Of a stretch of DNA of 64,000 nt, positions 1 to 7,922 are shown piece after piece. Source of the DNA: Enterovibrio norvegicus_B (lineage in GTDB: Bacteria > Pseudomonadota > Gammaproteobacteria > Enterobacterales > Vibrionaceae); NCBI RefSeq assembly GCF_002876705.1, contig NZ_MDAG01000057.1, positions 124,001 through 188,000 on the forward strand, read 5' to 3'. Under the pieces are notes generated by a model. That model ran no database searches. It saw only the letters and a program-made list of their open reading frames with translations, and was not told where the DNA came from. The position numbers and the translations under genes were made by a program. The first letter of the stretch is position 1; every line of letters begins with the position of its first letter.

Positions 1-586
1 TAAGGTCGATGCTTAGATCGCGCAAGTTGCGGTTGTTGATGCCAACCACTTTCGCTTTTAGCGCGATGGCACGTTCCAGCTCTTCTTCGTTACTGACTTC
101 CGTCAGTACTCCGAGATTGAGTTCATGCGCCAACGCAGATAGCTCTTGGTATTCGTCGTCGTTCAGCACAGACAGCATTAACAAAATGGCATCGGCTTGA
201 TGGAAACGCGCGAGGTAGACTTGATAAGTGTCCACCATGAAATCTTTACACAGCACTGGGCAAGGCACTTGACCGCGGACTTGTGGCAGAAAGTCAAAGT
301 TGCCTTGGAAGTATTTTTCATCTGTTAGGACAGAAATCGCTGCGGCATGGTTGCCGTATACGCTGGCGATGTAATCCAAGTCGAAGTCATCGCGGATCAG
401 ACCTTTTGATGGTGAGGCCTTTTTGCACTCCAAGATAAACTTGGCGGGCTTGCCTGAAAGCGCATCGTAAAAGCTGCGATCACTTGGGACGACTTCGTTG
501 ATGAAGCTCGCTAGCGGCTGTGCCGTCTTACGCGCCTCAATCCAAATGCGTTTATCCGCAACAATTTTTGCTAGTACCGTTTCCAT
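1..586 (-). CDS. trpCF: Indole-3-glycerol phosphate synthase / PRA isomerase, N-terminal part (cut by window edge)
   Basis: Tryptophan biosynthesis enzyme that closes the indole ring of indole-3-glycerol phosphate; in gammaproteobacteria it is normally fused to phosphoribosylanthranilate isomerase (TrpF). About 195 residues are visible, beginning METVLAKIVADKR, with the IGPS substrate-binding motif ECKKASPSKG near residue 55 and a (beta/alpha)8 pattern (VLCKDF, ILLML, VGINNRN). The window ends inside the IGPS half, so the TrpF fusion is expected from the family and not seen. Its ATG overlaps the trpD stop by one base (TAATG), suggesting translational coupling in the trp operon. Confidence 0.93.
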   Translation of the reverse strand, partial: METVLAKIVADKRIWIEARKTAQPLASFINEVVPSDRSFYDALSGKPAKFILECKKASPSKGLIRDDFDLDYIASVYGNHAAAISVLTDEKYFQGNFDFLPQVRGQVPCPVLCKDFMVDTYQVYLARFHQADAILLMLSVLNDDEYQELSALAHELNLGVLTEVSNEEELERAIALKAKVVGINNRNLRDLSIDL

Positions 587-1587
587 TAGTTGCTCCGTGA
601 CGCAAGTTGCTGAACGAGTTCGAAGGGTTTTCCGCTGCTCATCACATCCAGCGCTCTTTGTGTGTTGGCTTTCAGATCTTCATGACCGAACAGGCGAAGT
701 AGAAGTGCAACGTTAACGGCAACCGCGCTTTGCTGAGCTTCTGTCCCTTTGCCTTGAAGGATTTGTGTAATGATTTCTCGGTTTTCTTCTGGCGTGCCCC
801 CTTCAATGGATTTGAGAGGGTGGGTATTAACGCCAAAATCTTCTGGTGTCAGAGTGTATTCGGTGATCACGCCATCTTTAATTTCAGCCACGGTGGTTTC
901 ACCGTGAATCGCGACTTCATCAAGTCCGCTACCGTGAACAACGGCGGCACGCTTTAGGCCAAGGGTTTTAATGGTTTCTGCAATTGGCCTTACAAGGGCT
1001 TTGTCATACACACCCATCAGTTCGAGTGTTGGTTTTGCAGGGTTAATCAATGGGCCTAACAAATTAAAGATGGTGCGTGTTTTCATGGTTTGACGAACAG
1101 GCATCGCGTGGCGAACACCGCTGTGGTATTGCGGGGCAAACAAGAAACATACGCCTAAGTCGTCTAACGCGCCACGTGCTGTCTCTGGGCTCATGGCAAG
1201 GTCAATGCCGAATGCAGCCAGCAAGTCGGAAGAACCGGATTTGCTCGATACGCCACGGTTACCGTGCTTGGCGACTTTCACACCACAGGCTGCTGCTACA
1301 AAGGCCGCTGTCGTGGAAATATTGATAGAGTTCGAACCATCACCACCGGTGCCAACAATGTCAGCGAAATCATAATCTGGTGAAGGGAACGGGTTTGCGT
1401 TTGCCGTTAGTGCAGATGCCGCGCCCGCGATTTCTTCTGGTGTTTCGCCTTTAATTTTTAGCGACGTTAATGTCGCGGCCAACAGGATAGGGTCCATTTC
1501 ACCTTTGATAATGGTGTCGAACAGCTGATGGCTTTCTTCACGAGACAGAGATGCTTGTTCGTAAAGCTTATTAATAATTGCGTCCAT
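586..1587 (-). CDS. trpD: Anthranilate phosphoribosyltransferase
   Basis: Transfers phosphoribose from PRPP to anthranilate, the second step of the Trp-specific branch. The 333-residue protein has the PRPP-binding motif GTGGDGSNSINIST near residue 80, KHGNRGVSSKSGSSD, and the conserved RTIFNLLGPLINPA. I start it at the ATG preceded by AAGGAG seven bases upstream; an in-frame ATG nine codons earlier has no such site. It is a stand-alone TrpD, not fused to TrpG as in E. coli. It lies 26 bases after trpG and overlaps trpCF by one base. Confidence 0.95.
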   Translation of the reverse strand: MDAIINKLYEQASLSREESHQLFDTIIKGEMDPILLAATLTSLKIKGETPEEIAGAASALTANANPFPSPDYDFADIVGTGGDGSNSINISTTAAFVAAACGVKVAKHGNRGVSSKSGSSDLLAAFGIDLAMSPETARGALDDLGVCFLFAPQYHSGVRHAMPVRQTMKTRTIFNLLGPLINPAKPTLELMGVYDKALVRPIAETIKTLGLKRAAVVHGSGLDEVAIHGETTVAEIKDGVITEYTLTPEDFGVNTHPLKSIEGGTPEENREIITQILQGKGTEAQQSAVAVNVALLLRLFGHEDLKANTQRALDVMSSGKPFELVQQLASRSN

Positions 1588-1613
1588 GTTTACTCTCCTT
1601 GTCTTGTCGTCCA

Positions 1614-2213
1614 TCAGCGCGGCTGTGTCGCCCAGTTGATTGTGTTGGTCAGAAGGTCTGCGCCCTTCGTTGTCAAAATTGACTCTGGGTGGAATTGGAA
1701 GCCGACCACGCGATCTGCGTCGTTCACAACGGCCATGACTAAGCCTTCCACATCTGCAATCACGTCAAGCGAATCTGGCACCTTGGTGGCGACCAACGAG
1801 TGGTAACGCGCAATGGTGAGAGGGCTTTCAATGTTGCCAAACACGGCATGAGCGTTGTGGGTCATTTGCGACGCTTTTCCGTGAACGATTTCACCTGCGC
1901 CAGCAACCACACCGCCATAAGCTTCTGTGATGGCTTGCTGGCCGAGACAAATGCCAATCATTGGCACTTTGCCTTTCAGTTTTTGAATCAGTGCTGGCAT
2001 ACAGCCTGCTTCTGACGGCGCGCCTGGGCCTGGGGATAGCACTACAACTGGGTTTGTCAGTTCGCTGACTGCTTGCTCGATTTGGTCTGCTGACAAGCTG
2101 TTACGATAAATCTTCACCGGATAGCCCAATGAGCGAAATTGGTCGACCAAGTTGTAAGTAAAAGAATCGAAGTTATCGATCAGCACGATGTGTGCATTCA
2201 TGGCTTGGCTCAT
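1614..2213 (-). CDS. trpG: Anthranilate synthase glutamine amidotransferase subunit
   Basis: Provides ammonia from glutamine to TrpE for anthranilate formation. The 199-residue class I amidotransferase has the nucleophile Cys in GICLGQQAI (about residue 88) and the catalytic His-Glu pair in FQFHPESI near residue 175. Its ATG overlaps the trpE TGA (ATGA), with AGGAGGT five bases upstream inside the end of trpE, so TrpE and TrpG are probably made in equal amounts by coupled translation. The unfused TrpG agrees with the Vibrio-type operon order E-G-D-CF. Confidence 0.95.
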   Translation of the reverse strand: MSQAMNAHIVLIDNFDSFTYNLVDQFRSLGYPVKIYRNSLSADQIEQAVSELTNPVVVLSPGPGAPSEAGCMPALIQKLKGKVPMIGICLGQQAITEAYGGVVAGAGEIVHGKASQMTHNAHAVFGNIESPLTIARYHSLVATKVPDSLDVIADVEGLVMAVVNDADRVVGFQFHPESILTTKGADLLTNTINWATQPR

Positions 2214-3793
2214 TGTGCACCTCCTGAGTGTGCTGCTCGAATTGCCGTTAGCACCGCCTGTGCTTTTCCGCGTGTTTCATCGGCTTCAGCTTGAGGCACA
2301 GAGTCGAATACCACGCCGGCGCCTGCTTGCACTTGTGCAACACCATCTTCAACGTACGCAGAGCGGATCACGATACAAGTATCCATATCGCCATGGCCTG
2401 TGAGGTAGCCAACTGCACCGCCATAACTTCCACGACGACGTTTTTCGAATTGACGAATGAGCTGCATGGCACGGATTTTTGGTGCGCCCGTTAAGGTGCC
2501 CATGTTCATGCACGCTTGATACGCGTGCAGCGCATCGAGATCGTTACGCAGTTGGCCAACAACACGAGACACCAAGTGCATGACGTGGCTGTAGCGGTCA
2601 ACTTGAAGAAGGTCTGACACATAACGCGTGCCCGGTTCGCTGATACGAGCCACGTCATTTCGCGCCAAATCAACCAGCATCATGTGCTCGGCTTTTTCTT
2701 TGGTGTCGTTGCGCAGCTCAAGTTCGATACGGCCGTCTAGGTCCAAGTTGATTGAACCGTTTGGATTCTTACCGCGAGGGCGTGTGCCTGCAATCGGGTA
2801 AATTTCCACTTGGTTGGTGTCTTTGCTGTATTTCAGTGCACTTTCTGGTGATGCGCCAAACAGGGTGAATTCGCTGTCATGCATGTAGAACATGTACGGG
2901 CTAGGGTTACCTTGTTTGAGTTTCAAATACGCATTCAGTGGGGAAGGGCAAGGCAGTGTGAATCGGCGGCTAGGCACCACCTGAAACACGTCACCTCTAA
3001 CGACATATTCTTTGAGCGTGTCGACGGCCTGACAGAAATCCTCGTCACTGATAGAGACATCGATACCATTATCTTCGACCTGCTGTGCGATCGGCATTGC
3101 TGTCGGGTTCAAACAGCTCTCTTTGATGGCTTGAAGCCGACGACTCAAATCAAAGTAGGTTTGTGTGGTGTCGTCACCTCCAAAGAGGGTGCCTTGCAAT
3201 TTTGCTTGGCGGCGCTGGTGGTCAATGACCAATAGCGTTTCAGCAACATAGAAAAGGAAGTCAGGGCAGCGATTGCTTTCTTCTGCTTCGGGAAGGGGCT
3301 CAAATTGCGCCACCAGATCGTAGGCAAAAAGGCCACCGATCATGAGTGCTTCGTCGGGTTGTCCTTCAAGCTTGAAAGCATGTTGAATAAGGCGAAGTGC
3401 ATCAAACGGTGAAGGCTGACGCAAGCGCGCATCTTCATCGAGTGTTCGGTCTTCTTCCGAAAAATGAAGTGTCAGCATGTCGCCATCGCGTTCGCGGCAA
3501 ATTGAGATACCTTGATGGTCAATTTGCGCTTCAATGGCATTCAATACATTGTTGCCGTTTTCCGATTTTGCTTCGAGTTCGACAATGCGGCCGCGGCAAA
3601 CAATGCGGACTGCAGCATCGACCAGCATCAGACTTTTTAGATCCTGCTTTGAATCAATCTCAGCAGATTCTAGAAGTAGACTGTGTGGGCGGTCCTGACA
3701 GACTGCGGCATATAATTCAGTCGGAGCGGCGACGTACGGCACATCCAAGCTCAGTACGTCTAATTCGCCTTGTTTTAAAGCGTGGTTTTTCAC
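2210..3793 (-). CDS. trpE: Anthranilate synthase component I
   Basis: Converts chorismate plus ammonia to anthranilate, the committed step of Trp synthesis, together with TrpG. The 527-residue protein carries the N-terminal feedback motif LLLESAE near residue 40, where Trp binds in the family, and the C-terminal chorismate-binding core (PIAGTRPRG, ELRNDTKEKAEHMMLVDLARND, MGTLTGAPKIRAMQLI). The start is GTG, overlapping the stop of the DAHP synthase gene by four bases (GTGA), with AGGGAG upstream. Expression should follow the operator and attenuator upstream of the DAHP synthase gene. Confidence 0.95.
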   Translation of the reverse strand: MKNHALKQGELDVLSLDVPYVAAPTELYAAVCQDRPHSLLLESAEIDSKQDLKSLMLVDAAVRIVCRGRIVELEAKSENGNNVLNAIEAQIDHQGISICRERDGDMLTLHFSEEDRTLDEDARLRQPSPFDALRLIQHAFKLEGQPDEALMIGGLFAYDLVAQFEPLPEAEESNRCPDFLFYVAETLLVIDHQRRQAKLQGTLFGGDDTTQTYFDLSRRLQAIKESCLNPTAMPIAQQVEDNGIDVSISDEDFCQAVDTLKEYVVRGDVFQVVPSRRFTLPCPSPLNAYLKLKQGNPSPYMFYMHDSEFTLFGASPESALKYSKDTNQVEIYPIAGTRPRGKNPNGSINLDLDGRIELELRNDTKEKAEHMMLVDLARNDVARISEPGTRYVSDLLQVDRYSHVMHLVSRVVGQLRNDLDALHAYQACMNMGTLTGAPKIRAMQLIRQFEKRRRGSYGGAVGYLTGHGDMDTCIVIRSAYVEDGVAQVQAGAGVVFDSVPQAEADETRGKAQAVLTAIRAAHSGGAQ

Positions 3794-4803
3794 AGCGTTC
3801 TCCCTGCTGCTTCAACAAATGGTTTTAGTTCCTGCATTAATTGCGCGAACATGTCTCCAGTGAGCGCTTGATGACCATCGGACAGTGCTTCCGCAGGGTT
3901 TAGGTGGCTTTCGACGATAATACCGTCGGCCCCCACTGCGGCGGCGGCACGTGAAAGAGGAATAACCAATTCACGCACACCCGTCCCATGGCTTGGATCC
4001 ACGACAACTGGCAGGTGGCTGCGTTGCTTTATGTAGGCGACTGCATTTAAGTCCAGCGTATTACGCGTTGCAGTCTCGTAAGTGCGGATACCACGTTCAC
4101 AAAGGATAATGTTCGGGTTGCCAGCATCATAGATATATTCAGCCGCTAGCAACAGCTCCTCGATAGTGGCGGAAAGTCCGCGTTTTAACAAGACTGGTTT
4201 GCCTGTTTCGCCAACTGCTTTTAACAATCCGTAGTTTTGCATATTGCGCGCGCCAATTTGAAGGCAATCAATGTATTCACAAAGTGAATCTACCTGACTG
4301 ACTTCCATCACCTCTGAGACGGTTGGCATGCCTGTTGCGTCACTGGCTTGTTTAAGCAGTTTCAGTCCTTCAACGCCCATGCCTTGAAAATCATAAGGAC
4401 TGGTTCGAGGTTTATATGCACCGCCTCGAAGCGCAGTGGCACCATGGCTTTTTACAACATCGGCGACAGACAGCAATTGTTGTTCTGATTCAACAGAGCA
4501 AGGGCCTGCAATAACCGCAAATTTGTCCCCGCCGATCGACATATTACCAATACGTACAACCGTGTTGTGAGCTTGTACTTCACGGGAGACCATTTTGTAT
4601 TTGGATAAGATGGGTTTAACTTCTTCTACTAACGGGTCGCTCTCTATATGGAGTTTCTGCAATACCCGCTCATCACCCAACGCACCCAAAACGATGCGTT
4701 CAACACCTGGCATGAACAAAGGTTTCAGCCCCGCTTGTTCTATTTTGCCCAGAATCACTTTTGCTTGTCGTTCGGTCGCATGGGGTTTTAATACGATGAT
4801 CAT
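3790..4803 (-). CDS. 3-deoxy-7-phosphoheptulonate (DAHP) synthase, type I-beta, first structural gene of the trp operon
   Basis: Condenses PEP and erythrose-4-phosphate to DAHP, the first step of the shikimate pathway. The 337-residue protein has an N-terminal ferredoxin-like/ACT-like domain (about residues 1-75, beginning MIIVLKPHATERQAK), as in Thermotoga-type enzymes, then a KDO8P/DAHP synthase barrel with AGPCSVESEQQ, GGAYKPRTSPYDFQG, ILCERGIRTYE and VVVDPSHGTG. The ATG at 4803 has AAGGA nine bases upstream; a longer reading from 4848 would run back towards the leader and is less likely. It sits between the trp attenuator and trpE and overlaps trpE, so it should be controlled by tryptophan. 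E. coli-type AroF/G/H enzymes lack this N-terminal domain. Confidence 0.9.
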   Translation of the reverse strand: MIIVLKPHATERQAKVILGKIEQAGLKPLFMPGVERIVLGALGDERVLQKLHIESDPLVEEVKPILSKYKMVSREVQAHNTVVRIGNMSIGGDKFAVIAGPCSVESEQQLLSVADVVKSHGATALRGGAYKPRTSPYDFQGMGVEGLKLLKQASDATGMPTVSEVMEVSQVDSLCEYIDCLQIGARNMQNYGLLKAVGETGKPVLLKRGLSATIEELLLAAEYIYDAGNPNIILCERGIRTYETATRNTLDLNAVAYIKQRSHLPVVVDPSHGTGVRELVIPLSRAAAAVGADGIIVESHLNPAEALSDGHQALTGDMFAQLMQELKPFVEAAGRTL

Positions 4804-4875
4804 GTTAAAAATCCTTTTTGGTGCCGCCACCTTCGATAAGGTGCTCAATACGTTCTGGGCGGTAAAATGTAGATA

Positions 4876-4972
4876 TAAAAAAACCCGCTATCTGCGGGCT
4901 TGGTGACGTCTTTCCGTTAGGTACAACTCATCACACTGCCCGCTATAGGGAGTGCCACCACCAGTTAATCAT
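4876..4972 (-). promoter_or_regulatory. trp attenuator (competing hairpins and terminator)
   Basis: On the minus strand the terminator is GCCCGC-AGATA-GCGGGT followed by seven T (4876-4900). The GCGGGC just after the last sense codon of the leader peptide (4938-4943) can pair with the same GCCCGC as an antiterminator. A third option, CACTCCC with GGG(C)AGTG, forms a 1:2 hairpin over the end of the leader ORF. Stalling at the Trp codons would free GCGGGC for the antiterminator. This is the classic trp layout, read directly from the bases; the folding is inferred. Confidence 0.82.
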
Positions 4973-5005
4973 TACTGTTTGTCGAGTGAGGTTATGCTGT
5001 ACCAT
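4943..5005 (-). CDS. trpL: trp leader peptide with three consecutive Trp codons
   Basis: A short ORF in the trp transcript leader reads MVQHNLTRQTVMINWWWHSL, with TGG TGG TGG near its end. It could also start at an in-frame ATG at 5020 (25 residues) or 4972 (9 residues, MINWWWHSL). None of the three ATGs has a good Shine-Dalgarno sequence, so the start is uncertain. Its stop codon region overlaps the GCGGGC that can form an antiterminator, as expected for a leader peptide whose translation decides the RNA fold. Confidence 0.8.
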   Translation of the reverse strand: MVQHNLTRQTVMINWWWHSL

Positions 5006-5038
5006 GATGACGTTATCCATTTGTGTTCGTAATCGTGT

Positions 5039-5070
5039 ACTAGTTAACTAGTGTATGGTGGTAATGTCAA
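5039..5070 (-). promoter_or_regulatory. trp promoter and TrpR operator
   Basis: On the minus strand TTGACA (5065-5070) and TTAACT (5042-5047) are separated by 17 bases. The -10 lies inside the perfect palindrome ACTAGTTAACTAGT (5039-5052), which matches the core of the E. coli trp operator. Repression by TrpR with bound Trp is therefore expected. The start codon of rnm on the other strand begins 22 bases upstream of the -35, so its promoter must overlap this region or the leader. Confidence 0.9.
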
Positions 5071-5091
5071 GCAACGAATTGAAGAAAATTA

Positions 5092-5967
5092 ATGCTATTT
5101 GATCTCCACAGCCACACCACGGCGTCTGACGGACGCTTCAGCCCTGCAGAACTTGTAAAGCGCGCGGTCGATTTTCGCGTCCAAGTTCTTGCGATCACAG
5201 ATCATGATACTGTCGCAGGCATTGAACCTGCTAAGCAGGCGGTGCTTGAGGCTGATCTTCCTTTGCATATCGTCAATGGCATTGAAATTTCTACCGTTTG
5301 GCAAAACAAAGACATCCACATTGTTGGATTGAACATTGACCTTGATTCTCCAGAGCTGAATGCGTTGATTGCGCAACAAGCTGAACGTCGAGATGTGCGT
5401 GCAGAGCAAATCGCCGAGCGTTTGGAAAAGCACCGCATGCCAGGCGCACTGGAAGGTGCAAAAGCCTTAGCGGGGGATGTGCCACTGACTCGCGCGCATT
5501 TTGCGCGCTGGATGGTCGAACAAGGCCATGTGAAGAACATGCAAGCCGTGTTTAAGAAATACCTGACGCGCGGCAACCCCGGTTATGTGCCGCCAAATTG
5601 GTGCACGATCGCAGAAGCTGTTGATGTTATTCACAAAGCGGGAGGGCAGGCAGTGATTGCACACCCAGGTCGCTATAAACTGACAGCGAAATGGTTAAAA
5701 CGCTTGTTAGAAGCATTTAAAGAAGCGGGTGGAGACGGGATGGAAATTGTCCAGCCTCAACAATCTCCAGTCGAACGTCGACAACTTGCTGACTATGCTA
5801 TTCATTATGGATTGCTGGTATCCCAAGGTTCTGACTTCCACTATCCGTCGCCATGGCTTGAGCTTGGGCGTAATTTGTACCTGCCAAAGGGGTGCGAAGG
5901 GGTGTGGGAAAGTTGGACACTACCAGTCATTGAAAGGGCAGAGATAAGCCCAGAGGAGGAAAAGTGA
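5092..5967 (+). CDS. rnm: PHP-domain 5'-3' exonuclease RNase AM (YciV/TrpH family)
   Basis: In E. coli the homologue matures the 5' ends of 5S, 16S and 23S rRNA and also hydrolyses 3',5'-bisphosphonucleotides. The 291-residue protein has PHP metal-binding motifs: HSHTTASDG (residues 6-14), ITDHDT near residue 40, AHPGRYK and GSDFHYPS. Its place divergent from the trp operon is the same as in E. coli. It overlaps the next gene by four bases (GTGA). Confidence 0.92.
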   Translation: MLFDLHSHTTASDGRFSPAELVKRAVDFRVQVLAITDHDTVAGIEPAKQAVLEADLPLHIVNGIEISTVWQNKDIHIVGLNIDLDSPELNALIAQQAERRDVRAEQIAERLEKHRMPGALEGAKALAGDVPLTRAHFARWMVEQGHVKNMQAVFKKYLTRGNPGYVPPNWCTIAEAVDVIHKAGGQAVIAHPGRYKLTAKWLKRLLEAFKEAGGDGMEIVQPQQSPVERRQLADYAIHYGLLVSQGSDFHYPSPWLELGRNLYLPKGCEGVWESWTLPVIERAEISPEEEK

Positions 5968-6584
5968 GCCAATTTTTTTACGTTCACCCAGAAAATCCAC
6001 AAACACGTTTGATCACGCAAGCCGTTGCCATTATTCGCAACGGCGGCGTTATCATTTACCCAACCGATTCAGGCTATGCACTGGGTTGTCAGCTTGAAAA
6101 CAAATCTGCGCTAGAAAAAATCTGTCGTATTCGCCGTTTAGACGATAAGCACAATTTTACGTTGTTGTGCAGAGATTTATCTGAAATCTCCGTGTATGCG
6201 CGTGTTGATAACACGGCCTACCGTTTGATCAAAAACAACACACCAGGGCCGTACACCTTTATCTTGAAAGCGACGAAGGAAGTGCCTCGTCGTTTGATGA
6301 ACCCTAAGCGTAAAACCATTGGTATTCGCGTACCTGATAACCGTATTGCGCTCGATTTGTTGGAAGCGCTTGGCGAACCGATGATGTCGACGTCGCTGAT
6401 TCTTCCGGGTAACGACTTTACCGAGTCAGATCCTGAAGCGATTCGTGACCAGTTAGAGCACACCGTGGATGTGATTCTAAATGGTGGCTACCTCGGTGAA
6501 CAACCGACCACAGTCGTTGATTTCAGTGATGGAGAAGCCGAAATTCTCCGTCATGGTACAGGCGATCCTACCCCATTCCAGTAA
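5964..6584 (+). CDS. yciO: YciO/Sua5/YrdC-family protein
   Basis: A 206-residue member of the threonylcarbamoyl-AMP synthase fold (YrdC/Sua5), YciO subgroup. Visible motifs are IIYPTDSGYALGC near residue 30, KHNFTLLCRDLSE and the ligand-pocket GPYTFILKAT; the C-terminal Sua5 domain is absent. E. coli YciO is not essential and its role in t6A synthesis is doubtful, so a catalytic function is not assigned. The start is GTG, overlapping the rnm stop, with GAGGAGG upstream. Confidence 0.9.
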   Translation: MSQFFYVHPENPQTRLITQAVAIIRNGGVIIYPTDSGYALGCQLENKSALEKICRIRRLDDKHNFTLLCRDLSEISVYARVDNTAYRLIKNNTPGPYTFILKATKEVPRRLMNPKRKTIGIRVPDNRIALDLLEALGEPMMSTSLILPGNDFTESDPEAIRDQLEHTVDVILNGGYLGEQPTTVVDFSDGEAEILRHGTGDPTPFQ

Positions 6585-6617
6585 GCTTATATGCATACAA
6601 AACTCATGGCGTCATTG

Positions 6618-6717
6618 TGCTTTTTTAGGCATAATACGCCGTTGCCTCAGATTTACGTCTGACGGCCTTTTCTTTCCGACATCGACGCCTGTGAAGGCGA
6701 CAGTAAGGTAAACGTAA
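6618..6717 (+). promoter_or_regulatory. Spacer between yciO and rluB with a small hairpin
   Basis: TCAGA-tttacg-TCTGA (about 6648-6663) is followed by a CGGCC then TTTTCTTT, resembling a weak terminator for yciO or a leader hairpin for rluB. CATAAT (about 6629) upstream could be a -10, but no good -35 is visible. Unlike many relatives there are no scpA/scpB genes in this gap. Confidence 0.3.
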
Positions 6718-7797
6718 ATGAGCGAAAAATTACAGAAGGTGCTAGCCCGCGCAGGTCTTGGTTCTCGTCGTGAGATCGAAAGCATGATTCAGGCTGGCCG
6801 TGTCAGTGTTAATGGTATTGTTGCGAAGCTGGGTGACCGCCTAGATGACGCGTCAACTAACATTCGTGTTGATGGCCATAGCGTGCAAGTAGCCGCACCT
6901 TCTGAAGTTGTGTGCCGCGTATTGGCGTACAACAAACCTGAAGGCGAACTGTGTACACGTAGCGATCCTGAAGGTCGTCGTACCGTTTTTGATCGTCTTC
7001 CTCGTATGAACGGCGCCCGTTGGGTTGCTGTTGGTCGTTTGGATGCGAACACATCGGGTCTTATGCTGTTCACCACTGACGGTGAGCTAGCAAACCGCCT
7101 GATGCACCCAAGCCGCCAAGTACAACGCGAGTACATGGTGCGTGTGTTTGGTGAAGTGAACGAGCAGATGATTAAAAATCTTGTTCGTGGTGTAACGCTA
7201 GAAGACGGCGATGCCCGTTTCGAAGATATCGTTTACGCCGGCGGTGAAGGTATGAACCATACTTTCTATGTTGTGATCACCGAAGGACGTAACCGCGAAG
7301 TGCGCCGTCTGTGGGAATCACAAGGTGTTACCGTTAGCCGTCTGAAACGTGTGCGTTACGGCAACCTCTATCTGAACAAAGAACTGCCACGTGGCGGTTG
7401 GATGGAGCTTGAGCTGGATGACGTAAACTATCTTCGCGAGATGGTTGAACTTCGTCCTGAGCGTGAAACTATGATCACGCCAGAAATGAAGAAACGTAAA
7501 GCACGTAGCCAGAAAATCCGTCGCGCGGTTCGTCGTCACGAAGATCGCGTTGAAAGCACCGACACTCGCAAGCCACGTCCACAACGTCGTGGTGGTGAGC
7601 AATCAGTGGCATCTGACAAGCCTGCACCACGTCGTGGTCAAGGTAAAGCAGGTCAAAGCCGCACTGACGCGGGCAAACCAGCGCAACGTGCTGGTGGACG
7701 TCCAGGCAAGCCAGGACAGAATCGTCCAGGTCAGTCTTCTTCACGTCAGAAAGTTCAAGGCGGTAAGCCTCAAAGCAATAAACGCCAAGGTCGTTAA
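6718..7797 (+). CDS. rluB: 23S rRNA pseudouridine(2605) synthase
   Basis: Isomerises uridine to pseudouridine in 23S rRNA. The 359-residue protein has an N-terminal S4 RNA-binding domain (KLQKVLARAGLGSRREIES, residues 4-22), then the RsuA-type catalytic domain with GRLDANTSGLMLFTTDG (catalytic Asp near residue 108) and NREVRRLW. The last ~100 residues are a low-complexity basic tail rich in Gly, Arg, Lys, Gln and Pro, typical of RluB and probably a disordered RNA-binding extension. It ends before a strong terminator. Confidence 0.93.
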   Translation: MSEKLQKVLARAGLGSRREIESMIQAGRVSVNGIVAKLGDRLDDASTNIRVDGHSVQVAAPSEVVCRVLAYNKPEGELCTRSDPEGRRTVFDRLPRMNGARWVAVGRLDANTSGLMLFTTDGELANRLMHPSRQVQREYMVRVFGEVNEQMIKNLVRGVTLEDGDARFEDIVYAGGEGMNHTFYVVITEGRNREVRRLWESQGVTVSRLKRVRYGNLYLNKELPRGGWMELELDDVNYLREMVELRPERETMITPEMKKRKARSQKIRRAVRRHEDRVESTDTRKPRPQRRGGEQSVASDKPAPRRGQGKAGQSRTDAGKPAQRAGGRPGKPGQNRPGQSSSRQKVQGGKPQSNKRQGR

Positions 7798-7810
7798 TTG
7801 CTAAGAAGTT

Positions 7811-7845
7811 AAAAAAAGCCAGCATCTGATGCTGGCTTTTTCTTT
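7811..7845 (+). terminator. Terminator after rluB
   Basis: AGCCAGCA-TCTGA-TGCTGGCT flanked by A and T runs (stem about 7818-7838). It would act in both directions and separates rluB from the convergent yciK. Confidence 0.9.
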
Positions 7846-7860
7846 ATCTAAACACAGGCT

Positions 7861-7922
7861 TTTCTAGTTTCTAGTTTCTAGTTTCTAGTTTCTAGTTTCT
7901 AGTTTCTAGTTTCTAGTTTCTA
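7861..7922. repeat. Tandem array of the 7-mer TTTCTAG (8 copies plus partial)
   Basis: Eight perfect copies of TTTCTAG (7861-7916) followed by TTTCTAA. The array runs into the stop codon of yciK (CTA at 7920-7922 on the plus strand). It lies between two convergent genes, just beyond the rluB terminator. Slippage could change its copy number. Confidence 0.97.

Noticed and set aside
7861..7922. CRISPR-like appearance of the heptamer arrays
   Set aside because: The units are 7 bases with no spacers and there are no cas genes.
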